Source of the DNA: Planctomycetaceae bacterium
GTDB taxonomy: Bacteria; Planctomycetota; Planctomycetia; Pirellulales; Thermoguttaceae
Assembly: GCA_021372005.1 (NCBI GenBank)
Contig: JAJFVC010000012.1
Coordinates: forward strand, 1-52,080
Direction: 5' to 3'
DNA: 52,080 bases
Shown: positions 37,940 to 46,756 of the stretch, piece after piece
How the letters are laid out: each line of letters starts with the position of its first letter
Position numbering within the stretch: position 1 is the stretch's first letter
Position numbers and translations under genes: made by a program
The notes under the pieces: model-generated
Told to the model about the DNA's origin: nothing
Databases searched by the model: none
The model's input: only the letters and a program-made list of their open reading frames with translations

Positions 37940-39907
37940 TCAGCGTCGTTGCGGTTTTTGACCGTGTTGGACCCGCTGATAATTGGGATTGTCGGCCTGT
38001 CCGGTCAGTTCGTATAAGAATCGGCTGGGGTGCGTAGGCCGCGATTTACCCCATTTTCGGCGTTCCAACGCCAAGGTGAGCGTCAGGCGGCGTTGAGCCC
38101 GAGTGACGCCGACATAGCACAAGCGTCGCTCCTCGTCGACCGAGGCTCCGGCGTCGGCCACCGAGCGGTGATGCGGCAGCGTGCCCTCTTCCATACCGAC
38201 CATGTAGACCTCGGGAAACTCCAGCCCTTTGGCGGCGTGCAGCGTCATGAGCGCGACGGCGTTTCGTTCGAGTTTCGACTCTTTGTCGTCCTCGGCCTCG
38301 TTGGCCGTCAGCGCGACCTCCTGCAAAAAACCCGCCAGCGTCGGGTCGGTCGCTCGATGCGAATAGCCGGCCACGGCGTTGACCACTTCCTCGACCGACG
38401 CCCAGCGGGCCTCTTGTTCGTCGGCTTCGGAATAGAGCCGCGTCAACTCGTCCTTGTACGAGACGTCGCGGATCAGCGTTTTGACCACTTGGAGCGGTGA
38501 CTGCTCTTTCATCTGTCGGCGAAATCGTTCGATCATCGTGCGGAACCGCTCGACGGCCTGCACCGCCGTCGCCGTGAGGCCGGGCACTTCACGCACTTTC
38601 GGCAATAGCTCCCACATCGGCTTGCCTGCATGGATCGCCGCGTCGAGCAACGTTTTGACGGTCGTTTGTCCGATGCCGCGAGCCGGAACGTTGATGATTC
38701 GCAGCAGCGAGACCTCATCGGCCGGATTGGCCAGCAGTTTTAGATAGGCCAGCACGTCGCGGATTTCCTTGCGGTCGTAGAACGACATGCCGCCCATCAG
38801 CACGTAAGGAATGTTCGCCCGGCGCAGCTCCATTTCAAACGATCGGGGCTGCTCGTTGGTTCGGCACAAGATGGCGAAATCTTTGGGGCGGCGTCGGTGC
38901 CGTGCGATGCGATCGGCGAGGTCCGCCACGACGAATTTCGCCTCCTCGATTTCATCCTTCAACTGGCGAACGCGGGGCGACTCGCCGCTGCACGTGGCCC
39001 GAAGCGTTTTGACGTGCCGGAGCTTGTTGAACGCGATCAGGCGGTTTGACCAGGCCAGAATTTCGCGGGTCGAGCGGTAGTTTACTTCGAGCCGGACCAC
39101 CTTGGCTTCGGGCCAGTCGTTTTTGAACCGCAGAATGTGAGCCACTTCGGCGCCGCGCCAACCGTAGATCGACTGATCATCGTCGCCCACCACGCACAGA
39201 TTGCGATGGTCGGCGGCCAGCGATTGGACGATGCGATATTGGCTTCCATTGGTGTCTTGGTATTCGTCGACCAGCAGGTGATCGAACCGGTCGGCCTCGG
39301 CGCGGCGCACTTTGGGGAATTGGGTCAGCAGCTCCTCGGTGCAAAGCAACAGGTCGTCGAAATCGAGCGAACCGGCGGCCTTCAGCGCGTTTTGATAGCG
39401 GCGATAGGCCGCGGCCCCAAGATGCTCCTTGTCGGTTTCCGCCAGCGCGGCCGCTTGCTCCGGTCGAACGGCGGCCGTCTTCCAGCGTCCGATCAGATAG
39501 AGCAAATCGCCGGGCCGAAGCAGCGCGTCGCCTCCTTTGATTTCGCGCAGCACGGATCGGGCCACGCCCTCTTGGTCGCCGCGATCGTAGATGGCGAACG
39601 CCGACGGATAGCCGAGTTGTTGGATGTGGCGACGCAGAATGCGCACGCAAAGCGAATGGAACGTGGACATCTCTGGCCGGACCTTCGGTCGTTTGCCGAG
39701 CAGGGCGGCGGCGCGCTGCTGCATCTCGTCGGCGGCTTTGTTCGTAAAGGTAACGGCCAGGATGCGATCGGGCCGGATTCGATTGCGAATCAACTCGGCG
39801 ATGCGGTAGGTGACGACGCGAGTTTTGCCGGTGCCGGCGCCGGCCAGCACCAAAAGCGGTCCCGAAAGCGTATTGACCGCGTCATACTGAGCAGGATTCA
39901 GGTCCAT
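37940..39907 (-). CDS. UvrD/Rep-type superfamily 1 DNA helicase
   Basis: A 655-residue 3'-to-5' helicase. The motifs run in order: Q-motif LNPAQYDAV, Walker A AGAGTGKT (about 22-29), Ia TFTNKAADEM, motif II DEYQDT, motif III GDDDQSIYGWRG, motif IV VNYRSTREI, motif V TLHAAKGLEFPEV and motif VI YVGVTRAQRRL. It is nearer in length to Rep/PcrA than to full UvrD and lacks a long C-terminal tail. It should act in repair or replication restart. No ribosome binding site is obvious. The gene converges with the zinc-ribbon gene. Confidence 0.93.
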   Translation of the reverse strand: MDLNPAQYDAVNTLSGPLLVLAGAGTGKTRVVTYRIAELIRNRIRPDRILAVTFTNKAADEMQQRAAALLGKRPKVRPEMSTFHSLCVRILRRHIQQLGYPSAFAIYDRGDQEGVARSVLREIKGGDALLRPGDLLYLIGRWKTAAVRPEQAAALAETDKEHLGAAAYRRYQNALKAAGSLDFDDLLLCTEELLTQFPKVRRAEADRFDHLLVDEYQDTNGSQYRIVQSLAADHRNLCVVGDDDQSIYGWRGAEVAHILRFKNDWPEAKVVRLEVNYRSTREILAWSNRLIAFNKLRHVKTLRATCSGESPRVRQLKDEIEEAKFVVADLADRIARHRRRPKDFAILCRTNEQPRSFEMELRRANIPYVLMGGMSFYDRKEIRDVLAYLKLLANPADEVSLLRIINVPARGIGQTTVKTLLDAAIHAGKPMWELLPKVREVPGLTATAVQAVERFRTMIERFRRQMKEQSPLQVVKTLIRDVSYKDELTRLYSEADEQEARWASVEEVVNAVAGYSHRATDPTLAGFLQEVALTANEAEDDKESKLERNAVALMTLHAAKGLEFPEVYMVGMEEGTLPHHRSVADAGASVDEERRLCYVGVTRAQRRLTLTLALERRKWGKSRPTHPSRFLYELTGQADNPNYQRVQHGQKPQRR

Positions 39908-40030
39908 CGAGCGATTGTGGCTATCTGCTGCAAAACCGTGAAGCGCAGCATTTTAGAGCGAACCGTGACGAACCGAAAGGGACGCGGCCGCAAAAAAATG
40001 CGGCGAGGGGGGGCTTTGCAGGGATATTGT

Positions 40031-40582
40031 CTAGGCGGCGCGGCGAGCGGCCTGGCCGGCGACGAGTTGCTCAATCTCGGACGCCGATTTCTTTCGTAGG
40101 CGGCGACGACCGTCAGGCAGCGTCTCGTCGATCAGCACCAGCGTGCGGTCGTGCAACATCCGAGGTACGAAAAACCACATTCGGCGGAACGACGGCGCAT
40201 CGAATCGGGCCGGCACGATCAGCAAATCCACGTGGCCGAGCGAGTTGGCCGATCGGGCAAGACCATCGGAGGGGTCGCCGGGCACCAATTGAACGCGGAC
40301 CCCGTCGGTACGCAGCGACCGATAGGCTGCTTTGAGCGACAAGCCCGGCGGATCGTCGGCCGAACGACCCTCGAACAGATCAATGCCCACGTAATGAACG
40401 TCCTCGCCCGAGGCCTGACGGGCCACGTCGATCATCCGGCGGGCACGAGTTCCATCGGCGACGTCCAACTCGACGATCTTTTGGACGCCGTTTCGGCGAA
40501 TCGCACGAAGAAGCGCGCGATCGGATGCAGGTTTGGAAAAAAAGCAAAGATACAGAAGATGTAACTGGCGAAGAATCGACAC
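40031..40582 (-). CDS. Methyltransferase-fold protein of unknown function
   Basis: A 183-residue protein with a Rossmann-like pattern: VELDVADGTRARRM (degenerate motif I), VHYVGIDLFEG (strand-2 acid) and VDLLIVPARFD. Glycines of the usual GxGxG loop are reduced, so catalytic activity is uncertain. The C-terminal end is basic. GTG 40582 was chosen because GGAGGGG lies about 6 bases upstream; an in-frame ATG at 40621 gives 13 more residues without one. It stands alone between the helicase and the KAS III gene. Confidence 0.6.
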   Translation of the reverse strand: MSILRQLHLLYLCFFSKPASDRALLRAIRRNGVQKIVELDVADGTRARRMIDVARQASGEDVHYVGIDLFEGRSADDPPGLSLKAAYRSLRTDGVRVQLVPGDPSDGLARSANSLGHVDLLIVPARFDAPSFRRMWFFVPRMLHDRTLVLIDETLPDGRRRLRKKSASEIEQLVAGQAARRAA

Positions 40583-40886
40583 GGCCCCCCTCCATGGCGG
40601 CTGTTTCGGCCATCGCACCATCGCGCACGGCCCTACAGGATTCCTTTCGGCCAGCAGGGGGCGGTGGGTTCAATCAGAAGATGAATGGCGCTGACCCGTA
40701 CGGAAAATGCGGACTAGCAACGATCGGGCAAATCCGCTATCCTTTATTTCCGGTTGGAGATATTTGCGGTTGTTTGGGGATGTGTTGTTTAGCTTGACGG
40801 GGGGTGTCTGTTTCTTTGTCTTGCTGTTTCGAAAATCGCGATTGGGTGGGCAGTCTGGTTGGTTGTCCGGGTGGAGGTTGTCGACG
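40583..40886. other. Divergent intergenic region upstream of the KAS III gene
   Basis: About 304 bases between two divergent genes. I see no gene, RNA or convincing promoter. A TTGACG near 40795 resembles a -35 but has no matching -10. GGAGG about 9 bases before ATG 40887 is the ribosome binding site of the next gene. Confidence 0.5.
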
Positions 40887-42005
40887 ATGAAATTCGGTGC
40901 GATCGGCCCTATTGCGATCCACTTGCCTGAGAAAATCGAGGACAACGACACTCTCGGAGCCCAATATCCGAAGTGGGATATGTCGCTGATTTTCGCTAAA
41001 ACCGGCATTCGGCAGCGTCATATCGCCGCTCCGGACGAGTGCGCTTCGGACTTGGGCGTTGCGGCGGCCGAAAAACTGTTCGCCGAGCACAACATCGACC
41101 GCAGCACGATCGACTTCCTGCTGTTTTGCACCCAAACGCCCGACTACGTGCTGCCGACCACGGCTTGTTTGATGCAAGAGCGGCTCGGGCTGCCTACCTC
41201 GATCGGGGCATTGGACTTTAATCTCGGTTGTTCGGGCTTTGTTTACGGGCTGTCGCTGGCCGACGGGCTGATTCGCGGCGGCATTGCCCGACGGGTGTTG
41301 TTGGTGACGGCCGAGACCTATTCAAAATACATTGATCCGACGGATCGTTCGTTGCGGACGATTTTTGGCGATGGGGCGGCGGCCACGTTGGTCGAGGCGT
41401 CGGAGGCGCCGTCGCTCGAGTCGTTCGTGTTTGGCACGGACGGTCGTGGGGCGAACACCCTGTTGGTGACCGAGGGCGGTGCGCGTCCCCGATCGGACGC
41501 CCTCCAGCCCCGCAAGCGAAAACGTTGGCCCAGCAGCCTTTATATGGACGGGCCCGAGCTGGTGAAGTTCAGCCTGGAGGTGGTGCCGCCATTGGTCGAG
41601 CGAGTCTTGGCCGGCGCCCGGTGGACTCACGATCAGGTCGACATGTATCTGATGCACCAGGCGACGCTTTTCATGATTGAGCACCTGCGCGAGCGGCTTT
41701 CACTGGATCGTGAACACACGCCTGAGGCGTTGGAGCAGTACGGCAACACGGTGTCGTCCACCATTCCCATCTTGATCCGCGATTTGCGTCAGTCGGGTCG
41801 ATTGAAGCCAGGCAAGCAGACGATGTTGATCGGGTTTGGCGTCGGGCTTTCGTGGGCCGGGTGTGCGTGGACCGAGACCTGGTCGGCCCGGCAGGTGCAA
41901 ATGAGCGAAGATGGTCCGGTCGAGCAAGACGTGGGGGTAAAATCGAACGAGGTCGGGGGGGATGCCAAGCAGGCGCCTGGCAAGGAGTGTCTAGAGGCTG
42001 CTTGA
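40887..42005 (+). CDS. 3-oxoacyl-ACP synthase III family (KAS III / FabH-like)
   Basis: A 372-residue thiolase-fold condensing enzyme. The active-site Cys is in NLGCSGFVYGL, the His in LMHQATLFMIEHL and the Asn in EQYGNTVSST, which completes the KAS III triad. FGDGAAATLVE is also present. It should condense an acyl-CoA with malonyl-ACP or another extender to start fatty-acid or related chains. It is longer than housekeeping FabH (about 317); the extra length includes a hydrophilic 40-residue C-terminal tail. No other fatty-acid genes surround it, so a special acyl product is possible. ATG 40887 has GGAGG 9 bases upstream; an in-frame start near 40707 would add 60 residues without a family match. 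Confidence 0.85.
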   Translation: MKFGAIGPIAIHLPEKIEDNDTLGAQYPKWDMSLIFAKTGIRQRHIAAPDECASDLGVAAAEKLFAEHNIDRSTIDFLLFCTQTPDYVLPTTACLMQERLGLPTSIGALDFNLGCSGFVYGLSLADGLIRGGIARRVLLVTAETYSKYIDPTDRSLRTIFGDGAAATLVEASEAPSLESFVFGTDGRGANTLLVTEGGARPRSDALQPRKRKRWPSSLYMDGPELVKFSLEVVPPLVERVLAGARWTHDQVDMYLMHQATLFMIEHLRERLSLDREHTPEALEQYGNTVSSTIPILIRDLRQSGRLKPGKQTMLIGFGVGLSWAGCAWTETWSARQVQMSEDGPVEQDVGVKSNEVGGDAKQAPGKECLEAA

Positions 42006-42115
42006 TGAGATTGCGGTTACCCACACCCCCCCCTCGCTGTGAGCTAGTTGAGGCGACCAGCTTGGACTAGTTGTGTCGATTTTGGTTTTCCGGCGGTTTT
42101 GTGGGGGGAGTGCCC

Positions 42116-42143
42116 TTGTCGACCGTCCGGGTTCCGATATACT
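42116..42143 (+). promoter_or_regulatory. Candidate sigma-70 promoter for rpsR
   Basis: TTGTCG at 42116-42121 and TATACT at 42138-42143 are separated by 16 bases, a good fit to sigma-70. It lies about 70 bases before the S18 start and points toward it. Confidence 0.5.
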
Positions 42144-42213
42144 GTATGGTTTGCCCGGGATCGGGCCGAATCGGATTTTTTTGGTTGGTTGTTTTTCCAT
42201 TTTAGGGAACCCC

Positions 42214-42489
42214 ATGGCAAGGCGACTTCAAGTCAACAAGGTGAGCAAGCGGCGTGCGAAGGCGAAGGTTCGCACCAAGAAGAAAGATCCGATTTTCGTC
42301 GACGGTCAGCGGCCGCGTCCGATGTACGTGGACTACAAGGACGTCGAGTTGTTGAAGAAGCTCACCAACCGGCAGGGCAAGATCATCAGTCGCCGCAAGA
42401 GCGGATGCACGGCCGTCAGCCAACACGCCGTGACGAAGGCGATCAAGCGGGCTCGGTTCATGGCGTTGCTGCCTTATATCGGCGAGTAG
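42214..42489 (+). CDS. rpsR: 30S ribosomal protein S18
   Basis: A 91-residue basic protein. The core reads DPIFVDGQRPRPMYVDYKD, LLKKLTNRQGKII, RRKSGCTAVSQHAVTKAIK and ends FMALLPYIGE, all typical of S18, which binds S6 and 16S rRNA. The N-terminus is a 25-residue basic extension (RRLQVNKVSKRRAKAK). AGGGA is close to ATG 42214; a longer frame from 42073 was rejected because it adds leader sequence. It is not beside rpsF, ssb or rplI, its usual operon partners; the next gene downstream, 16 bases on, is an amino-acid transporter. Confidence 0.95.
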   Translation: MARRLQVNKVSKRRAKAKVRTKKKDPIFVDGQRPRPMYVDYKDVELLKKLTNRQGKIISRRKSGCTAVSQHAVTKAIKRARFMALLPYIGE

Positions 42490-42505
42490 AGCCGCATAAA
42501 GGAAG

Positions 42506-43990
42506 ATGGTCGATCGGCCGGGCATAGTTTTGCTGGCCTGGGTTTGGGCGTGGTGGACGGCCGGCGCGTTTGCCGCCGATCCGCAGCCGCCGTTGCGTTG
42601 GGCCGCCGATGCTGAAGGCGGAGCCCCGTATATCTGCAAGTCGCCCAACGACGTCAACACCTACGTCGGATTCGAGGTGGAGATTGCCGCGGCGCTCGAA
42701 AAGCAGTTGGGCCGCAAGATCCAATTCGTTCAATACGACTTCAAAAGTCTCACCTCCGGCCTGCAACGCGGCGATTTCGACTTCGCCATGAACGGCGTCG
42801 AGATGACGCCCGACCGGATCAAGGCCCTGCGGTTCAGCCGGCCGTATTATATCTACACGCTGCAACTGGTGGCCCGGGCCAACGAGGCGCGGTTCGATTC
42901 GTTGGAGAGCTGCAAACGGGTCGGCGCGGTGGTCGGCACCATGGAAGACACCGCCGCGGAGCGGCTTTTGGATCGGCTGGGCATCGCCAAGAAAGTTTAC
43001 GGCAATCAGGTGGAGCCGTATACCGATCTGTCGTTGGGCCGATTGGACGCCGTGCTGCTGGATCTGCCGATCGCGGCCTACTACGGCAAGCCGAAGCCGG
43101 ACTTGAAGTACGTCGGGCCGGCCATCGCGCCCGGTTGCTACGGCATCGCGTTCCGCAAGGATCAAGAGTCGTTGGCTCGGCGGTTCGACGCGGCCTTGGA
43201 TCGACTGGCGGCCGACGGCACGCTGCGCCGCATTTATGAAAAGTGGAACATCTGGAACGAGCATCAAGAGCGGTTGCTCGGCGGCGGCAAGGTCGAGGAT
43301 TTTGTGTCGGAGTCGGGCCGCCGGTGGAGTTTTGACCGCTACTTTCCGCTGCTGTTACGCGGGGCGGTCGTCACCGTCGAGTTGACGCTGGTGAGCATGG
43401 CAGTCGCCATGGTGTTGGGCATGCCGATCGCGTTGGCTCGGCTCTACGGACACGGGGTGTTGCGGACGGCGGCGATCGGCTACGTTGAATTTTTCCGCGG
43501 CATCCCGGTCCTGCTGCTGTTGTATTTTCTGTATTACGGATTGCCGGTGATCGCCGAGACCTATCACTTGCCGTTCGGGTTGAGGCTTCCGCCGATGGCG
43601 GCGGCGATTTTGGGATTCGGGCTGAACTATGCCGCCTATCAGGCCGAGATTTATCGGGCCGGGCTGGCGTCGATCTCCGTCGGCCAATGGGAAGCGGGCA
43701 TGTCGCTTGGCATGAGCCGCTTGCACGTGTTTCGGCGGATCATTTTGCCGCAGGCCGTGCGGGTGATTTTGCCGCCGACGACCAACGATCTGGTCGCACT
43801 GTTCAAAGACACCAGCATCGTGAGCATCATCGCCGTCGAAGAGTTGACCAAAGAATATCAGATCTTGGCTAAGTCGAGTCTGAAATACATCGAGATCGGA
43901 CTGGTCACGGCGATGCTGTACCTGATGATGTCGGTGCCGTTGGGATATCTGTCGCGCTATCTCGAAAAACGTTGGGGAAAGGGACACTGA
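42506..43990 (+). CDS. Fused amino-acid-binding protein and ABC permease
   Basis: A 494-residue fusion. A signal/anchor segment (1-23) is followed by a polar-amino-acid-type solute-binding domain (about 30-255; VGFEVEIAAALEKQLG, DFAMNGVEMTPDR, GRLDAVLLDLPIA) that should sit outside the inner membrane. A permease domain (about 275-490) follows with TVELTLVSMAVAM, EFFRGIPVLLLLYF and the EAA-loop GLGMSRLHVF-type segment (WEAGMSLGMSRLHVFRRI) that docks the ATPase. The partner ATPase starts 36 bases downstream. It should import glutamine, glutamate, arginine or a similar amino acid. It follows rpsR by 16 bases. Confidence 0.92.
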   Translation: MVDRPGIVLLAWVWAWWTAGAFAADPQPPLRWAADAEGGAPYICKSPNDVNTYVGFEVEIAAALEKQLGRKIQFVQYDFKSLTSGLQRGDFDFAMNGVEMTPDRIKALRFSRPYYIYTLQLVARANEARFDSLESCKRVGAVVGTMEDTAAERLLDRLGIAKKVYGNQVEPYTDLSLGRLDAVLLDLPIAAYYGKPKPDLKYVGPAIAPGCYGIAFRKDQESLARRFDAALDRLAADGTLRRIYEKWNIWNEHQERLLGGGKVEDFVSESGRRWSFDRYFPLLLRGAVVTVELTLVSMAVAMVLGMPIALARLYGHGVLRTAAIGYVEFFRGIPVLLLLYFLYYGLPVIAETYHLPFGLRLPPMAAAILGFGLNYAAYQAEIYRAGLASISVGQWEAGMSLGMSRLHVFRRIILPQAVRVILPPTTNDLVALFKDTSIVSIIAVEELTKEYQILAKSSLKYIEIGLVTAMLYLMMSVPLGYLSRYLEKRWGKGH

Positions 43991-44026
43991 GGCCGTCGCT
44001 GCAACGGGCGGTCTTGTCACAAAATC

Positions 44027-44770
44027 ATGCGAGTCGTCATCAACGGCGTGACCAAACGTTTTGGCGATCACCGAGTGCTCGACCGCGTCCATTTGACGGT
44101 CGACGGCGGACAAACGGTGGCGCTGATCGGACCGAGCGGCGCCGGCAAATCGACGTTGCTCCGCTCGATCAACGGACTGAATCGTTTCGACGAGGGCGAG
44201 ATCCACGTTGGCTCGCACACGCTGCTGCCGAATCGAAGCCATCACGGCTGCCCTGTCGCTCGGCAGGTGCGTCGCTTATTCGGCATGATCTTTCAGGATT
44301 TTCAACTGTTCCCGCATCTGACAGCGCTGCAAAACATCATGGAAGCGCCGCGCTGCGTGTTGAATCTGTCGAAAGACAAAGCTCGGCGCCGCGCGATGGA
44401 GTTGCTCGATCGCGTCGGATTGACCGATCGGGCGACGGCCTATCCGCTGCAGTTGTCGGGCGGTCAGAAGCAACGGGTGGCCATCGCTCGGGCCATGGCG
44501 ATGTCGCCGCGCGGACTGCTTTGCGACGAAATCACCAGCGCGTTGGACCCGGAACTGAAAAACGAGGTCCTTTCGGTGCTCGAAGACCTAAAACGCGACG
44601 GGCTGACGCTCATTCTCGTGACGCACGAAATCGGCTTTGCCCGGCGAGCGGCCGATCGCGTGGTGGTGCTGGCCGACGGAAAAATCATCGAAGACGGCGC
44701 GCCGACTCAGGTGCTCGACCATCCTCAAGCCCCTCGAACACAGCAGTTTCTCAGCCAACTGCTGGCGTAA
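44027..44770 (+). CDS. Amino-acid ABC importer ATPase (GlnQ-like)
   Basis: A 247-residue ATPase. Walker A is GPSGAGKST (about 36-44), Q-loop FQDFQLFPHLTA, signature LSGGQKQR, Walker B LLCDEITSALDP (Ile where most family members have Pro) and the H-loop VTHEIGFARRAADR. This is the polar-amino-acid importer subclass. It energises the fused binding protein-permease encoded just upstream. A short intergenic stretch of 89 bases separates it from the WecG-type gene. Confidence 0.92.
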   Translation: MRVVINGVTKRFGDHRVLDRVHLTVDGGQTVALIGPSGAGKSTLLRSINGLNRFDEGEIHVGSHTLLPNRSHHGCPVARQVRRLFGMIFQDFQLFPHLTALQNIMEAPRCVLNLSKDKARRRAMELLDRVGLTDRATAYPLQLSGGQKQRVAIARAMAMSPRGLLCDEITSALDPELKNEVLSVLEDLKRDGLTLILVTHEIGFARRAADRVVVLADGKIIEDGAPTQVLDHPQAPRTQQFLSQLLA

Positions 44771-44859
44771 AAGCATTTCGGTTGCACTTCGGGCCGGCGC
44801 GGCTATGCTTGCGGTGGTTGTTTTTCGGGTGGCAACGATTTTTCGACGGAAGGACGCGA

Positions 44860-45654
44860 ATGGATTTGGCGGTGCTCGGGGTTCCGATTCGCAATGAAAC
44901 GCAGTGCGAGGCGATTGCGCGGTTGGAGCCGTCGTTGCAGCGGCGGCCGTCGCCGGCCACGAGCGTGTTTTTCGTCAACGCCCACACGTTGAATCTCGCG
45001 GCGGCCGATCCGACGTTTCGGCGGACGCTCTGCAACGCCGATTTCGTGTTCGCCGACGGCACCGGCGTTCGCTGGGCGGCGCGGCTGCAAGGCGTGCGAT
45101 TAAAGCAAAACATGGTCGGCACGGATTTCGTGCCCACGCTGTTTCGAGAAACCGCCGGCCGTGGGTTTTCGTATTTCTTGTTGGGCGCCGACGCGTCGAC
45201 CATCGAACGGGCCGCCGATTACGCAAGAAAAACGTTCGACGGTTGGACGCTGGCCGGATTTCATCACGGCTACCTGAACGACGCGGCGTCGCTCGACGAG
45301 GCGATCGAGCAGATCAACGCCGCACGGCCCGACGTGTTGCTGGTCGGCATGGGCAATCCGCTCCAGGAGCGATGGATCGAGCGGCATCGGGCGGAGCTGA
45401 ACGTCGCGGTGTGCCTCGGCATCGGAGGGCTGTTCGACCATTGGGCGAAAAACATCAGCCGTGCGCCGCGATGGCTGCGATGGCTCGGCCACGAATGGTT
45501 TTGGCTCCTGTGCCAGCAGCCGCGTCAAAAGGCAGGACGCTATCTGATCGGCAACCCGCTGTTTTTGATCCGCGCCGTCTCGGAGCGTCTTGGTCTGCGG
45601 AATTTCAGCCTGCCTTCACGCGGGCCGAGCGATCGAAATGTGGGGCGGGAATGA
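44860..45654 (+). CDS. WecG/TagA/CpsF-family glycosyltransferase
   Basis: A 264-residue GT26-type enzyme that usually adds an N-acetylmannosamine-type sugar to an undecaprenyl-linked acceptor on the inner face of the membrane. Signatures seen are FFVNAHTLNLAA, the catalytic-region ADGTGVRWA, FLLGADASTIERAA, GMGNPLQERWIE and GIGGLFDHWA, with an amphipathic Trp-rich end (APRWLRWLGHEWFW). ATG 44860 has AAGGA 6 bases upstream. Its last 50 bases overlap the 3' end of the convergent Gfo/Idh gene. Confidence 0.9.
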   Translation: MDLAVLGVPIRNETQCEAIARLEPSLQRRPSPATSVFFVNAHTLNLAAADPTFRRTLCNADFVFADGTGVRWAARLQGVRLKQNMVGTDFVPTLFRETAGRGFSYFLLGADASTIERAADYARKTFDGWTLAGFHHGYLNDAASLDEAIEQINAARPDVLLVGMGNPLQERWIERHRAELNVAVCLGIGGLFDHWAKNISRAPRWLRWLGHEWFWLLCQQPRQKAGRYLIGNPLFLIRAVSERLGLRNFSLPSRGPSDRNVGRE

Positions 45655-46705
45655 CGTGACGCCGCGGCTCGACCTTCGGGCCAACCGGTCCGTCCCACGA
45701 CGCATCCCAGCAATGCGACTGCACGCGGTCGAGAATCTGCTCGGCCACGGCCACCGCGTTGCGTCCGGCCGCTCCGTCCACGCGCGGAGTTTTCGACGTC
45801 CGAATCGACGAAATGAAGTCCTCCTGCTCGAGGGCCAAGGCGTCGACCGGCTCGAACGACAGTTGCTCTTGCGGTAGATGTTCTTCGGCGAAACGCTGGC
45901 GACACGGCTCGATTTCCTCGGGCCGCAGTTGATCGAGATGGAACTCACGGCGGCGCAGCGTCTCGCTCGGATGCACGAGCAACGCGGTTCGTGCGGCGAA
46001 ATCGACCTGCGCCATCGTCTGGGCCGACCAAATTTGCATTCGGCGGACTGACTCGGGACTGACGCGCGACGCGGACAACGTGGCGACGCAACCGCACTCG
46101 AACTCCAGCCGGGCGTTGACCGCATCCTCGTGCCCGCCGACCACCGAAACGCCCAGGGCGTCCACTTTGCGCAATGGACCGCCGACCAGCGACAACACCA
46201 GATCGATGTCGTGAATCATCAGGTCGAGTACCGCGCCGACGTCGGTTGACCGGAACGTGAAACCGCTGGTGCGGACGGCCTCAATGTATTTGGGAGCGGA
46301 CACCTGCGAGGCGACCGCCTCGAACGCCGGATTGAACCGCTCGACGTGGCCAACCTGCAAGACAACGTTGTGCATTCGGGCCAAATCGACCAGGTGGCTG
46401 GATTCCGCCACGGTCGGGCAGATCGGTTTTTCGACGAAGGTGTGAACGCCGGCCTCGATGCAGCGGCGCACCACATCGTAGTGCAAACGGGTTGGGGTGG
46501 CCACAATGACCGCGTCGAGCTGGTTGAGCACGGCGTCGAAATCGGGCAACGCCGTCGCGCCGCAAGCCTCCGCCACGCGTTGACGGGCGGACGGCACGGG
46601 ATCCACAATGGCGGTCAGAGCGACATCTTTGCGCGCGGCGAGCTTTTGGGCGTGAAATCCGCCCAAACGTCCGGCGCCAATCACGGCAAATCGAAGCGGA
46701 GACAT
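45605..46705 (-). CDS. Gfo/Idh/MocA-family oxidoreductase
   Basis: A 366-residue NAD(P)-dependent enzyme. The Rossmann N-domain has FAVIGAGRLGGFHA and VDPVPSA, and EKPICPTVAES carries the family Lys. The C-domain has the catalytic-region MIHDIDLVLSL. It follows lpxA on the same strand. In some bacteria, GnnA, a member of this family near lpxA, oxidises UDP-GlcNAc at C3 for 3-amino lipid A. That is a possible role here, but the partner aminotransferase GnnB is not in the window. There is no Shine-Dalgarno; the GGGATTA tandem array ends 5 bases before the ATG on this strand. The 3' end overlaps the WecG-type gene by 50 bases. Confidence 0.88.
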   Translation of the reverse strand: MSPLRFAVIGAGRLGGFHAQKLAARKDVALTAIVDPVPSARQRVAEACGATALPDFDAVLNQLDAVIVATPTRLHYDVVRRCIEAGVHTFVEKPICPTVAESSHLVDLARMHNVVLQVGHVERFNPAFEAVASQVSAPKYIEAVRTSGFTFRSTDVGAVLDLMIHDIDLVLSLVGGPLRKVDALGVSVVGGHEDAVNARLEFECGCVATLSASRVSPESVRRMQIWSAQTMAQVDFAARTALLVHPSETLRRREFHLDQLRPEEIEPCRQRFAEEHLPQEQLSFEPVDALALEQEDFISSIRTSKTPRVDGAAGRNAVAVAEQILDRVQSHCWDASWDGPVGPKVEPRRHVIPAPHFDRSARVKAG

Positions 46706-46710
46706 GGAAG

Positions 46711-46756
46711 GGGATTAGGGATTAGGGATTAGGGATTAGGGATTAGGGATTAGGGA
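46711..46756. repeat. Heptanucleotide tandem repeat, GGGATTA x6 plus GGGA
   Basis: Six perfect copies of GGGATTA and a partial copy run without interruption. The plus strand has seven GGG runs spaced by four bases, so it could form a G-quadruplex. It lies between the lpxA stop and the Gfo/Idh start, 5 bases from the start codon. The copy number could vary by slippage. Confidence 0.95.

Noticed and set aside
43972..44859. Upstream extension of the WecG-type frame
   Set aside because: It reads the ABC ATPase gene in a wrong register; ATG 44860 has a ribosome binding site and starts the family match.
46711..46756. Possible CRISPR array
   Set aside because: The repeat unit is 7 bases with no spacers, so it is a simple tandem repeat.
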